From the NCBI GenBank assembly GCA_002354035.1, contig DEKU01000061.1:5806-46544 (forward strand): DNA of 40,739 nucleotides. The letters run 5' to 3'. Below are positions 8,583 to 17,053 of the stretch, piece by piece. The notes under the pieces are model-generated. The model was not told the DNA's origin. It did not search any database and saw only the letters and a list, made by a program, of their open reading frames with translations. This stretch comes from Bacteroidales bacterium UBA2714 (GTDB lineage: Bacteria; Bacteroidota; Bacteroidia; Bacteroidales; P3). The translations under genes and the position numbers were made by a program. Position 1 is the stretch's first letter, and every line of letters begins with the position of its first letter.

Positions 8583-9970
8583 AAATTATATTTCACCATC
8601 ACGCACACCCGGTGGTTATCCACCATGTGCAGCCGGTCGTTCAACGCAATGCTGCCGTTGGCGGTCTGATTGCCATAGGTGCAGGCCGTCCACTCGTACT
8701 CCACTCCGATATTGAAATGCTTCAAGTTGTAGCTCAGCGACGGAGCCACACGCCACACACTGTTCAGCCCCGTAAAGTTCTCGCCGCCTTTCATGAATAT
8801 CATATAACGCACAGCCTGCTCGGTGCCGAAATTAAACAAATCCTTCTCAGCCCCGAGGTTCTTCATATATCCCAAAAAGAGATTGGCGCGATACTTATGT
8901 CCCACGGCCATGTTGAGATAACCTATGGCAGCCCGCAGCGGCGCATACTCCCAACTACCGTCGGGCAGCAAGTCGCTCACTCCATAGCCGTTCAGCTGGT
9001 TCACATGCGAAGTGTTGCTGGCCATCATAGCACGGAACTTCAAGGCATACAGTCCCTCCGTATACTGGAAATAGACCGTAGGAGTGAAGCTGGTCAACCG
9101 TTCCTTCACGGGATAGGCCACTGTGGTCGGCACTCCGTCCACCTCCACCTGCTTATAGCCTACCATGCGGGGCTTCAACGTCTGGCAGGTCGAACCCAGC
9201 TGCGCATATACATGCTCGTCGCGATACTGCACCCCCACAAACAACTCCGGCACCAAGCTCCGGTTGGCGAAATCGATACTCGACACACTGCTCCACACCC
9301 CGTTGCTGAACGACGGGCCGCTATACATATACTGCAACTGATACAGCGCGGCGGCGGTCATACCCCAGCTGCCGGTGGTCAGCGTATAACTCAACTGAGG
9401 CGTGCGGCTGTGGGCGCGGAAGGGAGCTCCCGCCGCCATACCCAGCACCTCCGGCATAATGTCACCGCTCAGCGGATGCCAATACTGGCCCAACAGCAGC
9501 TCCTGCTTCAGACCCATGCCGTTGTCCCAACCCAGCTTCACAAATGCCAGGCGCAGACGCAGCACAGTGTTCGTGGTGCCGAAGCCTCCAAAGTCGGCCT
9601 CCACCTTTCCGCTGGTGGCGGCGCCAAACACCGACGGCCCTTCAAGACTCAGGCCGAACCGTGTGGTCAAAGCCTGGAAACTGGTGTGCGGCACCGCGTT
9701 CAAGTCAGTCCGCTCCACACCAAACGCTGCGCACTCCGCCGCCGACCCGTTCCACTTCTCATCGTAGGGCACCATACTGTACTGGTCGCCAACCACCGTA
9801 TACGTGTTTCGCGAGTCGAAATTAAAATAGTTCCGCACAAAACCGTAAGGCCTAATCTTCACCTTCTGCGGTTTAACGTCCTTCTCCGGGCCCTCGTTCG
9901 GGGCCACACCCTGCGCGGCAGCACCCAAGGCCACCCCAAGGCATACAATCGATAGTATTATTCTCTTCAT
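8579..9970 (-). CDS. Outer-membrane porin, DcaP-like beta-barrel
   Basis: A 463-residue exported protein: signal peptide MKRIILSIVCLGVALGAAAQ, then alternating aromatic/polar beta strands to the end, and a final Phe (VMVKYNF), the usual outer-membrane insertion signal. Segments such as KIRPYGFVRNYFNFDSR near the mature N-terminus, GLKQELLLGQYWHPL and FNIGVEYEWTACTYG fit the DcaP-like porin family common in Bacteroidales. The solute it passes is unknown. It is convergent with truB, sharing four bases at the 3' ends, and lies alone on its strand. It separates truB from queA, which usually sit together in related genomes as far as I recall. No clear -7 box was found upstream. Confidence 0.82.
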   Translation of the reverse strand: MKRIILSIVCLGVALGAAAQGVAPNEGPEKDVKPQKVKIRPYGFVRNYFNFDSRNTYTVVGDQYSMVPYDEKWNGSAAECAAFGVERTDLNAVPHTSFQALTTRFGLSLEGPSVFGAATSGKVEADFGGFGTTNTVLRLRLAFVKLGWDNGMGLKQELLLGQYWHPLSGDIMPEVLGMAAGAPFRAHSRTPQLSYTLTTGSWGMTAAALYQLQYMYSGPSFSNGVWSSVSSIDFANRSLVPELFVGVQYRDEHVYAQLGSTCQTLKPRMVGYKQVEVDGVPTTVAYPVKERLTSFTPTVYFQYTEGLYALKFRAMMASNTSHVNQLNGYGVSDLLPDGSWEYAPLRAAIGYLNMAVGHKYRANLFLGYMKNLGAEKDLFNFGTEQAVRYMIFMKGGENFTGLNSVWRVAPSLSYNLKHFNIGVEYEWTACTYGNQTANGSIALNDRLHMVDNHRVCVMVKYNF

Positions 9971-10581
9971 AAAGCATAAATTAATTCATTTCGAACCACC
10001 CACACCACTGCCGCCGTTTCCATCCCGACCAACAGCCTGTCCTCCCACGCCAATTCACCACCACGCCGACAGCCACAGACCACATCACTCTCCCGCTCCC
10101 GCTCAGCACACCCTCTGCCCACCGGCCATCCACCACTTTCATCTTTCACATACATTTAAACGCCAATCCCCCTCAAATATTGCCCAACCCAACAACAAAA
10201 ATAACCGCTCCCTCACCCCCCACAAACCCCTATGTCGCCCAAACCGTCGCCGCCCCAACAACAGAACATCCCCACCCCCCGTCCGCCCCAAACCTGTTCT
10301 CGATCCGCACTTCCATCGCTCCAGTCCTAATTGTTGCACGTTACTTTGTTTCTCTTTATTATTATGCAAGGCGACAAACGGGCGGCAAAAAGGAGAACAG
10401 ATAGCGACTAAAAAGCGAAGGAAGAACGAACCCAGAACGGTTTTGACACGGCAGAAGAAAGACTGGAAATGGGCTTTATTGTTAAAAAATTACCGACATG
10501 CAAAAATATGAATTACAGAAAACTAAGATAGTGAAAGAAGTTAAAAGAGTTAAAAAACTTGACAACGGGATTGTTTTTTCG
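9971..10581. other. Non-coding gap with abrupt C-rich to G-rich strand switch
   Basis: No convincing gene lies between the porin start and the queA promoter. From about 9990 to 10340 the plus strand is extremely C-rich and G-poor: 29 C to 8 G in 10021-10080, 32 to 6 in 10201-10260, and 30 to 7 in 10261-10320. After about 10370 it turns purine/G-rich (11 C to 19 G in 10381-10440). Short open frames here have low-complexity composition and no start signals. There is an AT-rich stretch at about 10329-10366 at the switch. No repeated DnaA box, tRNA or terminator was recognised. Confidence 0.6.
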
Positions 10582-10589
10582 TATCTTTG
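10582..10589 (+). promoter_or_regulatory. Bacteroidetes promoter (TATCTTTG) for queA
   Basis: TATCTTTG lies 26 bases before the queA ATG at 10615. TTGACA at 10559-10564 is near the expected -33 distance. The box falls inside the frame that is open upstream to 10498, which argues against any earlier queA start. Confidence 0.65.
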
Positions 10590-10614
10590 CACGTTTTTAT
10601 ATAGAAGAAAAAGC

Positions 10615-11670
10615 ATGAAACTTTCCTATTTCAATTTCGTTCTTCCCAAAGAACTGATAGCCGAGAAACCCACAAAACAACGCGACGAGGCCCGTCTGCT
10701 GGTGCTGCACCGCGACACGCACACTTTCGAGCACCGCCTGTTCAAGGACCTGCTGGACTACCTGCATGAGGGAGATGTGGTGGTGGCCAACAACACAAAG
10801 GTGTTCCCCGCCCTGCTGTATGGCGAGAAGGAGAAGACCGGCGCCAAAATCACGGTGTTTCTACAGCGCGAGCTGAACAAGGAGATGCGCCTGTGGGATG
10901 TGATTGTGGACCCCGCGCGGAAGATCCGCATAGGCAACAAGCTCTATTTCGGCCCTAACGAGTCGCTGGTGGCGGAGGTGATTGACAACACGACGTCGCG
11001 CGGCCGCACGGTGCGTTTCCTGTTCGACGGGACGGACGAGGAGTTCAACAAGCACATCCGCGGCTTGGGCCACACCCCGCTGCCGGAGGAGTTGCAACGG
11101 CTGCGCAACATCGAGAATTTCGACGCCGAGCGCTACCAGACCATCTATGCCAAGGTGGAGGGCGCGGTGGCGGCCCCTATTGCCGGGCTGCATTTCAGCC
11201 GCGAGATGCTGAAACGTTTTGAGATCAATGATATCAACTGGCAGGAGTTGACGTTGCACTGCGGTATCGGCAATTTTAAGGACATCGAGGTTGAAGACCT
11301 TTCGAAGCACCGTATGGACGCTGAGGAGATGCACCTGTCGCAGGAGACATGCGATGTGATTATGAACGCCAAGCGCAACGGCAAGAAGATCTGTGTGGTG
11401 GGTACCACCACCATGCGCGCCATCGAGAGCGCCGTGACCATCGCGGGCAAGGTGAGTGCCTACGACGGATGGACCAACAAGTTCATCTTCCCGCCCTACA
11501 ACTTTACCATTGCCGACATGATGGTGACCAATTTCCACCATCCCAAGTCGTCGCAATTTATCATGGCAAGTACATTCGGCGGGGTGGAGTTTGTGCGCCA
11601 GGCTTACGAGCTTGCCATCCGTGAGAAGTATAAATTCTCCACCTACGGCGATGCCATGGTGATTCTTTAA
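10615..11670 (+). CDS. queA: tRNA preQ1(34) S-adenosylmethionine ribosyltransferase-isomerase
   Basis: QueA transfers and rearranges the ribosyl part of S-adenosylmethionine onto preQ1 at the wobble position of tRNA, giving epoxyqueuosine. The product has 351 residues (E. coli about 356). Family blocks are FVLPKELIAEKP at the N-terminus, VVANNTKVFPALLYGEK, GLGHTPLPEE, VEGAVAAPIAGLHFS, LHCGIGNFKDIEVED, VGTTTMRAIES and MVTNFHHPKSSQFIM. The frame stays open upstream to 10498, but the ATG at 10615 gives the expected N-terminus and follows the promoter box. rarA starts 12 bases after the stop. Unlike truB just upstream, it uses many G-ending codons. Confidence 0.97.
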   Translation: MKLSYFNFVLPKELIAEKPTKQRDEARLLVLHRDTHTFEHRLFKDLLDYLHEGDVVVANNTKVFPALLYGEKEKTGAKITVFLQRELNKEMRLWDVIVDPARKIRIGNKLYFGPNESLVAEVIDNTTSRGRTVRFLFDGTDEEFNKHIRGLGHTPLPEELQRLRNIENFDAERYQTIYAKVEGAVAAPIAGLHFSREMLKRFEINDINWQELTLHCGIGNFKDIEVEDLSKHRMDAEEMHLSQETCDVIMNAKRNGKKICVVGTTTMRAIESAVTIAGKVSAYDGWTNKFIFPPYNFTIADMMVTNFHHPKSSQFIMASTFGGVEFVRQAYELAIREKYKFSTYGDAMVIL

Positions 11671-11682
11671 AGAGCCGCGGCC

Positions 11683-12936
11683 GTGAAACCTTTAGCCGAA
11701 ATACTCAGGCCCACCGACCTGGACAGCTACATCGGGCAGCAGCACCTTGTGGGGCCGGGAGCGGTGCTGCGCACGCTGGTGGAGAGCGGGCACATCCCGT
11801 CGATGATTTTCTGGGGTCCTCCGGGCATCGGCAAAACCACGCTGGCCATGGTGATCAGCAACATGCTGCACCGCCCTTTCTACACCTTGAGCGCTATAAG
11901 CAGCGGGGTGAAGGAGGTGCGGGAGGTGATAGACAAAGCCAAGAGCGAGGAGAACGCCATCCTGTTCATAGACGAGATACACCGGTTTTCAAAAAGCCAG
12001 CAGGACTCGCTGCTGGGAGCGGTGGAGAAGGGCATAGTCACCTTGATAGGTGCCACGACGGAGAATCCCTCGTTCGAGGTGATTTCGGCTTTGCTGTCGC
12101 GCTGCCAGGTGTATGTGCTGAAGGAGTTTGGAGAGGCGGAGATGCGCCAACTGCTGGACAGCGCGGTGCGCTACTATGCCCAACAAGGGCGCACGGTGGA
12201 GGTGAAGGAGGTGGAGGCCCTGTTCCGTATATCGGGTGGCGACGCCCGCAAGTTGCTCAACGCAATAGAGCTGGTGGTCAATAACAGTGCCGAGGGCACA
12301 GTGGTGATTGACAATGAGCGAACAACGAGCGTGGTGCAGCAGAATCTGGCCTTGTATGACAAGCAGGGCGAGATGCACTATGACATTATCAGCGCCTTCA
12401 TCAAGTCGATGCGCGGGAGCGACCCGAACGCGGCCGTGTATTGGCTGGCCCGCATGATAGAGGGCGGCGAGGACCCCGTGTTCATAGCCCGCAGAATGCT
12501 GATATTCGCTTCGGAAGACATCGGCAACAGCAACCCCAACGCGCTGCTGCTGGCCAACGCCTGTTTCGAGGCGGTGACAAAGATAGGCTATCCCGAATGC
12601 CGCATCACCCTGTCGCAATGCGCGGTATACCTGGCCTCGTCGGTGAAAAGCAACAGCACCTATATGGCTTTGGCCAACGCGCAGCAGATGGTGCGCCAGA
12701 CGGGCGACCTGCCGGTGCCGCTGCACATACGCAACGCCCCCACCAAGCTGATGAAGCAGCTGGGCTACAGCGAAGGATACAAGTATGCGCATGACTACGC
12801 GGGCAACTTTGTGGAGCAGGAATTTCTGCCCGACGCCCTGCGCGGCACGAAATTCTATGAACCCGGCCAGAACCCGCGCGAGGAAGAGACCCGCCGCCAG
12901 CTGCGCGCCCACTGGAAGGAAAAGTACAATTATTAA
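11683..12936 (+). CDS. rarA: Replication-associated recombination protein A (RarA/MgsA AAA+ ATPase)
   Basis: RarA is an AAA+ ATPase related to clamp-loader subunits that acts at stalled replication forks and binds single-stranded DNA-binding protein. The 417-residue product shows LRPTDLDSYIGQQHLVGPG, Walker A GPPGIGKTT (about residues 45-53), Walker B LFIDEIHRF (about 94-102), sensor 1 GATTENPSF and the C-terminal tetramerisation region (DIISAFIKSMRGSDPNAA, NSNPNALLLANA). The start is GTG at 11683, 12 bases after queA; the N-terminus MKPLAEILRPTDL is as expected. An acetyltransferase-like gene follows 12 bases later, so these genes likely share a transcript. Confidence 0.96.
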   Translation: MKPLAEILRPTDLDSYIGQQHLVGPGAVLRTLVESGHIPSMIFWGPPGIGKTTLAMVISNMLHRPFYTLSAISSGVKEVREVIDKAKSEENAILFIDEIHRFSKSQQDSLLGAVEKGIVTLIGATTENPSFEVISALLSRCQVYVLKEFGEAEMRQLLDSAVRYYAQQGRTVEVKEVEALFRISGGDARKLLNAIELVVNNSAEGTVVIDNERTTSVVQQNLALYDKQGEMHYDIISAFIKSMRGSDPNAAVYWLARMIEGGEDPVFIARRMLIFASEDIGNSNPNALLLANACFEAVTKIGYPECRITLSQCAVYLASSVKSNSTYMALANAQQMVRQTGDLPVPLHIRNAPTKLMKQLGYSEGYKYAHDYAGNFVEQEFLPDALRGTKFYEPGQNPREEETRRQLRAHWKEKYNY

Positions 12937-12948
12937 GGCCACACAGTG

Positions 12949-13521
12949 ATGATTACCGACAAGCAGAGCTATCGCCATTATGTGCAGCAAGACCTGAAAG
13001 CCCATGGGCTGACGAGGGTGGGGCTGTATGACTATTGGTGGAGGGACTGCCTGCGGTTTCAGCTGAGACTGCGACGGATAGAGTATCTGCACAACACGTG
13101 TGGCAACAATGTGGCGAAAAAGTTGTGGCTGATGGTGCTGGAGGTGGTGAACCACCGGCTGGCCACGCGGCTGGGTTTTACGATACCGAAGAATGTGTTC
13201 GGACCCGGGCTGTGCATAGTGCATTACGGCACCATCGTGGTGCATCCCGAGGCGCGGGTGGGCGCGGGCTGCCGTCTGCACCCCTCTACCAGCATCGGCG
13301 ACTACAACGGTGTGCCACATCTGGGCGACAACGTGTATATCGGTCCCGGAGCCAAGATATACGGCCCGGTGGAACTGGGCGACAATGTGGCAGTGGGGGC
13401 CAACGCGGTGGTGAACCGCTCGTTCGGCAGCAATGTGACCGTGGCGGGAGTGCCCGCACGGGTGGTGGCCGAAACGGGGGCGATAGAGCAAGGCGTACAC
13501 TCCGGCCGCCACACCGGCTGA
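12949..13521 (+). CDS. Serine O-acetyltransferase-like hexapeptide-repeat protein
   Basis: A 190-residue protein with an N-terminal helical domain (residues 1-75) and a left-handed beta-helix made of hexapeptide repeats (about 85-165), including LGDNVYIGPGAKIYG and LGDNVAVGANAVVNRSF, then VAGVPARVV. The fold and the HYGTIVVHP segment fit the serine acetyltransferase (CysE-like) group, which makes O-acetylserine for cysteine. The N-terminal domain is much shorter than in true CysE and the substrate could instead be a sugar, so I do not give a gene symbol. GTG at 12946 precedes ATG at 12949; I prefer the ATG. It sits between rarA and an ABC-F gene. Confidence 0.8.
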   Translation: MITDKQSYRHYVQQDLKAHGLTRVGLYDYWWRDCLRFQLRLRRIEYLHNTCGNNVAKKLWLMVLEVVNHRLATRLGFTIPKNVFGPGLCIVHYGTIVVHPEARVGAGCRLHPSTSIGDYNGVPHLGDNVYIGPGAKIYGPVELGDNVAVGANAVVNRSFGSNVTVAGVPARVVAETGAIEQGVHSGRHTG

Positions 13522-13592
13522 ACCGCCCGGCAACGCACACCGAAACTGAAGCCCACATCACTACAACGACAATAAACAAAGAAGATTGCATC

Positions 13593-15383
13593 ATGGCCGA
13601 AGCACTGCTTACAGTAGAGAACTTGACCAAATCATACGGCGACAAGCTGTTGTTCGACAATATTTCGTTCGGCATCAATGCCGGGCAGAAAACGGCACTC
13701 ATAGCCCGCAATGGCTACGGAAAATCGACACTGCTCAACATCCTTACGGGCAAGACGCTGCAAGACAGCGGCCGGGTGACCTTCAGCAACGAGGTGCGCA
13801 TGGCTTACCTGCCACAGCAGCCTGAGCTGCTGCCCCACCAGACATTGCGGAGTTTTGTGGCTTCGGTCGAGCGTCCGGAGCACGAGGACGAGTGGACTTT
13901 TGAGCAACGCATTGAGGAAATCCTGAGCCGCCTGCGCCTGACCGACAAGCTGGATCAGGCCATGGAGACCCTGAGCGGTGGCGAACAGAAGAAAGCCGCC
14001 TTGAGCCGTATACTGATAGACCACACCAACCTGCTGCTGCTTGACGAGCCTACGAACCATCTGGACATACAGATGATTGAGTGGCTGGAGGATTTCCTGT
14101 CGCGCCAACGGCTGGCCATCCTGATGGTGACGCACGACCGGTATTTCCTCGACCATGTGTGCCAGGACATTCTGGAGTTGGACAACAGCCGTCTTTACCA
14201 CTATCGTGGCCACTATGACTACTATCTCGAGAAGAAGGCTGAACGGGAGCATAATGAGCGGGTGGAGGTGGAGAAGGCCAAGAGCCTGTACCGCACGGAG
14301 CTGGACTGGATGCGCCGAATGCCTCAGGCCCGCGGCACCAAAGCCCAGGCACGGATAGACGCTTTCTACGAACTGGAGGCGAAAGCGCACACCCGTTTCG
14401 ACGAGAGCCGCCCACAGCTGACAGTGAAAACCGAGCGCATTGGGGGCAAGATATTGGAGATGTACAACGTCACCAAGAGCTATAACGGAGTGAAGCTGGT
14501 GGACGACTACAGCTATACCTTCAAGAAGGGAGAGAAAATAGGCATCGTGGGACCCAACGGAATAGGAAAATCCACCTTCCTGAACATGATTACCGAGCAG
14601 CTGCGGCCCGACAGCGGTCGTATCATCGTGGGCCAGACCATCCGCTTCGGGTTCTACACCCAGGCGGGCATGACGGCTCCGCAGGACCGCAGGGTGATAG
14701 AGATAGTGAAAGATGTGGCCGAACAGATAGAGCTGGACAACGGCAAGGAGATGTCGGCCCACCAGTTCCTCTCCTACTTCGGGTTCGACGACATGACGCA
14801 ATACAACTACTTCGGCAATCTGAGCGGCGGCGAACGGCGCAGGCTGTATCTGCTGAAGGTATTGATGGCCAATCCCAATTTCCTGATTCTGGACGAACCC
14901 ACCAACGACTTGGACATCTATACCCTCGAGATTCTGGAGCAGTTTTTGCGCGACTACAAGGGATGCCTGATTATTGTGAGCCACGACCGCAGCTTTATGG
15001 ACAACATTGTGGACCACCTGATGGTGTTTGAAGGAGAGGGCCGCATACGCGACTATGCGGGAAACTACACCCAGTACCGCACAGCCCAAAGTGCACAACG
15101 AAGGGACGAGACCCTGAAGAAACGCGACGAGAAACCCAAGTATGAACGCAACCGCAGCGACAAACCCCGCGCCACCTATAAACAGCAAAAGGAGTATGAG
15201 GCCCTGACAGAGGAAATCGACGCCCTGAACAAAGAGAAAGCCGAACTGGAACAACTGCTCAGCAGCGGGCAGGAGACGGACATGGCCCGCCTGACAGCGG
15301 CGTCGGAGCGCATAGGGGCAATCATGGCCGAACTGGACGAGAAAGAAATGCGCTGGCTGGAACTGGACGAAATCGTAAGCTGA
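13593..15383 (+). CDS. ABC-F family ATP-binding protein (Uup-like)
   Basis: ABC-F proteins have two fused ATPase domains and no membrane part; they act on ribosomes or DNA structures. The 596-residue product has domain 1 (Walker A RNGYGKST, signature LSGGEQKKAAL, Walker B LLLLDEPTNHLD), a linker of charged helices (about 225-285), domain 2 (Walker A GPNGIGKST, signature LSGGERRRLYL, Walker B FLILDEPTNDLD) and a C-terminal coiled-coil tail from about 530 (YEALTEEIDALNKEKAELEQ), which is the mark of Uup-type members. The first Walker A has Ala where the first Gly is normal. The ATG at 13593 follows an AT-rich leader; the frame is open upstream through the previous gene but in a different reading frame from it. 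Confidence 0.93.
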   Translation: MAEALLTVENLTKSYGDKLLFDNISFGINAGQKTALIARNGYGKSTLLNILTGKTLQDSGRVTFSNEVRMAYLPQQPELLPHQTLRSFVASVERPEHEDEWTFEQRIEEILSRLRLTDKLDQAMETLSGGEQKKAALSRILIDHTNLLLLDEPTNHLDIQMIEWLEDFLSRQRLAILMVTHDRYFLDHVCQDILELDNSRLYHYRGHYDYYLEKKAEREHNERVEVEKAKSLYRTELDWMRRMPQARGTKAQARIDAFYELEAKAHTRFDESRPQLTVKTERIGGKILEMYNVTKSYNGVKLVDDYSYTFKKGEKIGIVGPNGIGKSTFLNMITEQLRPDSGRIIVGQTIRFGFYTQAGMTAPQDRRVIEIVKDVAEQIELDNGKEMSAHQFLSYFGFDDMTQYNYFGNLSGGERRRLYLLKVLMANPNFLILDEPTNDLDIYTLEILEQFLRDYKGCLIIVSHDRSFMDNIVDHLMVFEGEGRIRDYAGNYTQYRTAQSAQRRDETLKKRDEKPKYERNRSDKPRATYKQQKEYEALTEEIDALNKEKAELEQLLSSGQETDMARLTAASERIGAIMAELDEKEMRWLELDEIVS

Positions 15384-15510
15384 AAGCGGGAATAAGGGTA
15401 TGATTTAAGGCTCACAAAAGGGAACCAAAGCACGCCGCAGCATTGCACCACAGGCCTGTCCACCCCTACCCTCCATCAAAAAGACATGCAACGAGCATTT
15501 TATTCCTAAA

Positions 15511-15518
15511 TAACGTTA
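15511..15518. repeat. Short palindrome upstream of the sigma factor gene
   Basis: TAACGTTA is a perfect 8-base palindrome 42 bases before the sigma-factor start. It sits in an AT-rich stretch that also holds GCGTAAC. No standard TAnnTTTG box was found in this leader, so a different control sequence may be used here; a role for the palindrome is only a guess. Confidence 0.25.
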
Positions 15519-15559
15519 AATAAGCGTAACAAAAAAGAGGTTACGTGTCATAAAAGCGT

Positions 15560-16114
15560 ATGAAGACCGACAAGGAACAACTGGTGGCAGGATGTAAGCG
15601 GAAAGACCCCAAGGCTCAGCGGCAACTGTACGACGAATATGCGCCAAAACTGTTGGGACTCTGCATGCGATACACCCACTCGCGAGACGAGGCACAAGAC
15701 CTGCTCCACGACGGATTCATCAAGATCTTTGAAAACATCAGCACCCTGAGCAATGCCATGGCTCTCGAAGCGTGGATGTACCAGATAGTGTCACGGCTGT
15801 GCATCAACTATCTTGCCCACGACCGCCAACTGCGCTACTCGGACCTGAATACGATGGAGGAATATCTGACATCCGAAGAGACTGGGGAGGAGGAAGAGGA
15901 CTATAAGGGACTATCGATGGAGCAGATTGTGAACGCCATACAGAGTCTCCCCTCCCACTACCAACTCATCTTCAACCTTTGTGGAGTGGAGGAACGGAGC
16001 GCCAAAGAGGTGGGAGAAATGCTCCACCTTTCAGAGTCCAACATACGCCAGACATTGCTCCGTGCCAGAAAAATATTGAGAAAAAAACTAAGAAACAGAA
16101 TCAACACGATATGA
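15560..16114 (+). CDS. ECF-type RNA polymerase sigma factor
   Basis: A 184-residue sigma-70 family protein of the extracytoplasmic-function type. Region 2 is at about residues 20-90 (YDEYAPKLLGLCMRYTHSRD, EAQDLLHDGFIKIFENI) and region 4 at about 125-180 (LPSHYQLIFNLCGVEERSAK, EVGEMLHLSESNIRQ, LLRARKILRKKL), joined by an acidic linker (TSEETGEEEEDY). It would direct RNA polymerase to a small regulon. Its last bases overlap the start of the next gene as ATGA, so the two are translationally coupled; partners in that place are commonly anti-sigma or signalling membrane proteins. The upstream gap has no ordinary -7 box, which would fit autoregulation by this sigma factor, but that is inference. 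Confidence 0.93.
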   Translation: MKTDKEQLVAGCKRKDPKAQRQLYDEYAPKLLGLCMRYTHSRDEAQDLLHDGFIKIFENISTLSNAMALEAWMYQIVSRLCINYLAHDRQLRYSDLNTMEEYLTSEETGEEEEDYKGLSMEQIVNAIQSLPSHYQLIFNLCGVEERSAKEVGEMLHLSESNIRQTLLRARKILRKKLRNRINTI

Positions 16115-16986
16115 ACATCAACCTGAACAACTACAGCACACCTCCCGACCCAGAGGTATGGGACAGAATAGAGCGCACGCTGCACCGCCGCACGCTGCTC
16201 CGTCGCATCTCGGCCGCAGCAGCTGCCGTGGCACTGGTTGCAGTGGCCGCCGTGGCGCTATGGGGCAGGACAGCTCCCGACGCTGAGGCTCCTGTAGTGG
16301 CACAGCTTAACGCCTCCGAGGCTCTACCAACCACCGAGTTTCAAGCCCCCGCAGTTGCAGCCCAACCGCAACCCTCGGCACTGCCCCTGGCTGAGCAGAC
16401 CAAGGCCGAACCGAAAGCCACTGCCATGAAGCAAGCAGCTGACAAGAGGGTGGCAGAAACCCAGCCCGCGGTCGCGGCGTCCGAACAGGCTGCCACAACC
16501 GTCACCGAAATAGCTTATCAGCCTGATATGCCCGTAATGGAGCCCATTGCGGAACCCACCACACAGGAAGCTCCCCATGTGGCAACAGCAGTCGTCCCGC
16601 ACTCTCAGCCCATCGTTCAGCCAGCTGAGACAGTAGCCGACGCAGCCGCCGAAACTCCTCATGTGGTGAAAGCCTCCTCCAACAATGCCAACGACGACAC
16701 GATATTGTGGATTCCGAACGTATTTGCCCCCGGGTCAGGCAATGACGATATAAACATGTTCAGGGTAAAAATGAATCAGCCCAGCGACCATATCACGGAT
16801 TACCGCATATTAATCTTCAGCCGCAGCGGGCAGCAAGTGTATGTGTCGCACGACATCAACGGGGCATGGGACGGGACCTTCAAAGGCCGCGAACTGCCGC
16901 AGTCGACCTACGTATACGTGATTCAATACACCGATCATCTAAAAATAAAACACCAACGCAAGGGAACAGTGACGCTGGTGCGATAG
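16111..16986 (+). CDS. One-pass membrane protein with C-terminal CHU_C (T9SS type B) domain
   Basis: The 291-residue product has three parts. Residues 1-32 are a short, basic, probably cytoplasmic segment (PPDPEVWDRIERTLHRR). Residues 33-52 are one membrane helix rich in Ala/Val. Residues 55-195 are an Ala/Pro/Glu-rich linker, and residues 199-291 form a gliding-motility-associated C-terminal domain (ILWIPNVFAPGSGNDD, YRILIFSRSGQQVY, WDGTFKGRELPQSTYVYVI). The arginines before the helix predict N-in, C-out. The gene overlaps the sigma-factor stop by four bases, so it may act as its anti-sigma factor or sensor. The CHU_C domain normally marks secreted T9SS cargo, yet the long N-terminal segment does not look like a cleaved signal peptide. 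Its role is inferred only from position and architecture. Confidence 0.85.
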   Translation: MNINLNNYSTPPDPEVWDRIERTLHRRTLLRRISAAAAAVALVAVAAVALWGRTAPDAEAPVVAQLNASEALPTTEFQAPAVAAQPQPSALPLAEQTKAEPKATAMKQAADKRVAETQPAVAASEQAATTVTEIAYQPDMPVMEPIAEPTTQEAPHVATAVVPHSQPIVQPAETVADAAAETPHVVKASSNNANDDTILWIPNVFAPGSGNDDINMFRVKMNQPSDHITDYRILIFSRSGQQVYVSHDINGAWDGTFKGRELPQSTYVYVIQYTDHLKIKHQRKGTVTLVR

Positions 16987-17009
16987 GGCTGCACAGCCTA
17001 CGAACGCAA

Positions 17010-17049
17010 GAAAGCCTGTGCCTGAAGAGATTTCAGAACACAGGCTTTC
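17010..17049. terminator. Bidirectional terminator hairpin
   Basis: An 11-base perfect stem, GAAAGCCTGTG with CACAGGCTTTC, has a second inner pairing CTGAA/TTCAG. It lies between the convergent CHU_C-protein and YbaK genes and is followed by a pyrimidine-rich tail on either side. It probably ends both transcripts. Confidence 0.75.
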
Positions 17050-17053
17050 CCTT

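Noticed and set aside
8616..8624. Single DnaA-box-like TTATCCACC
   Set aside because: One imperfect copy inside the porin coding region; an origin needs a cluster in non-coding DNA.
10180..10404. Small plus-strand open frame in the C-rich gap
   Set aside because: Low-complexity Pro/Thr product, no promoter box or plausible start context; it crosses the strand-bias switch.
10498..10614. Upstream extension of queA
   Set aside because: The extension contains the queA promoter box at 10582-10589 and adds 39 residues not found in the family.
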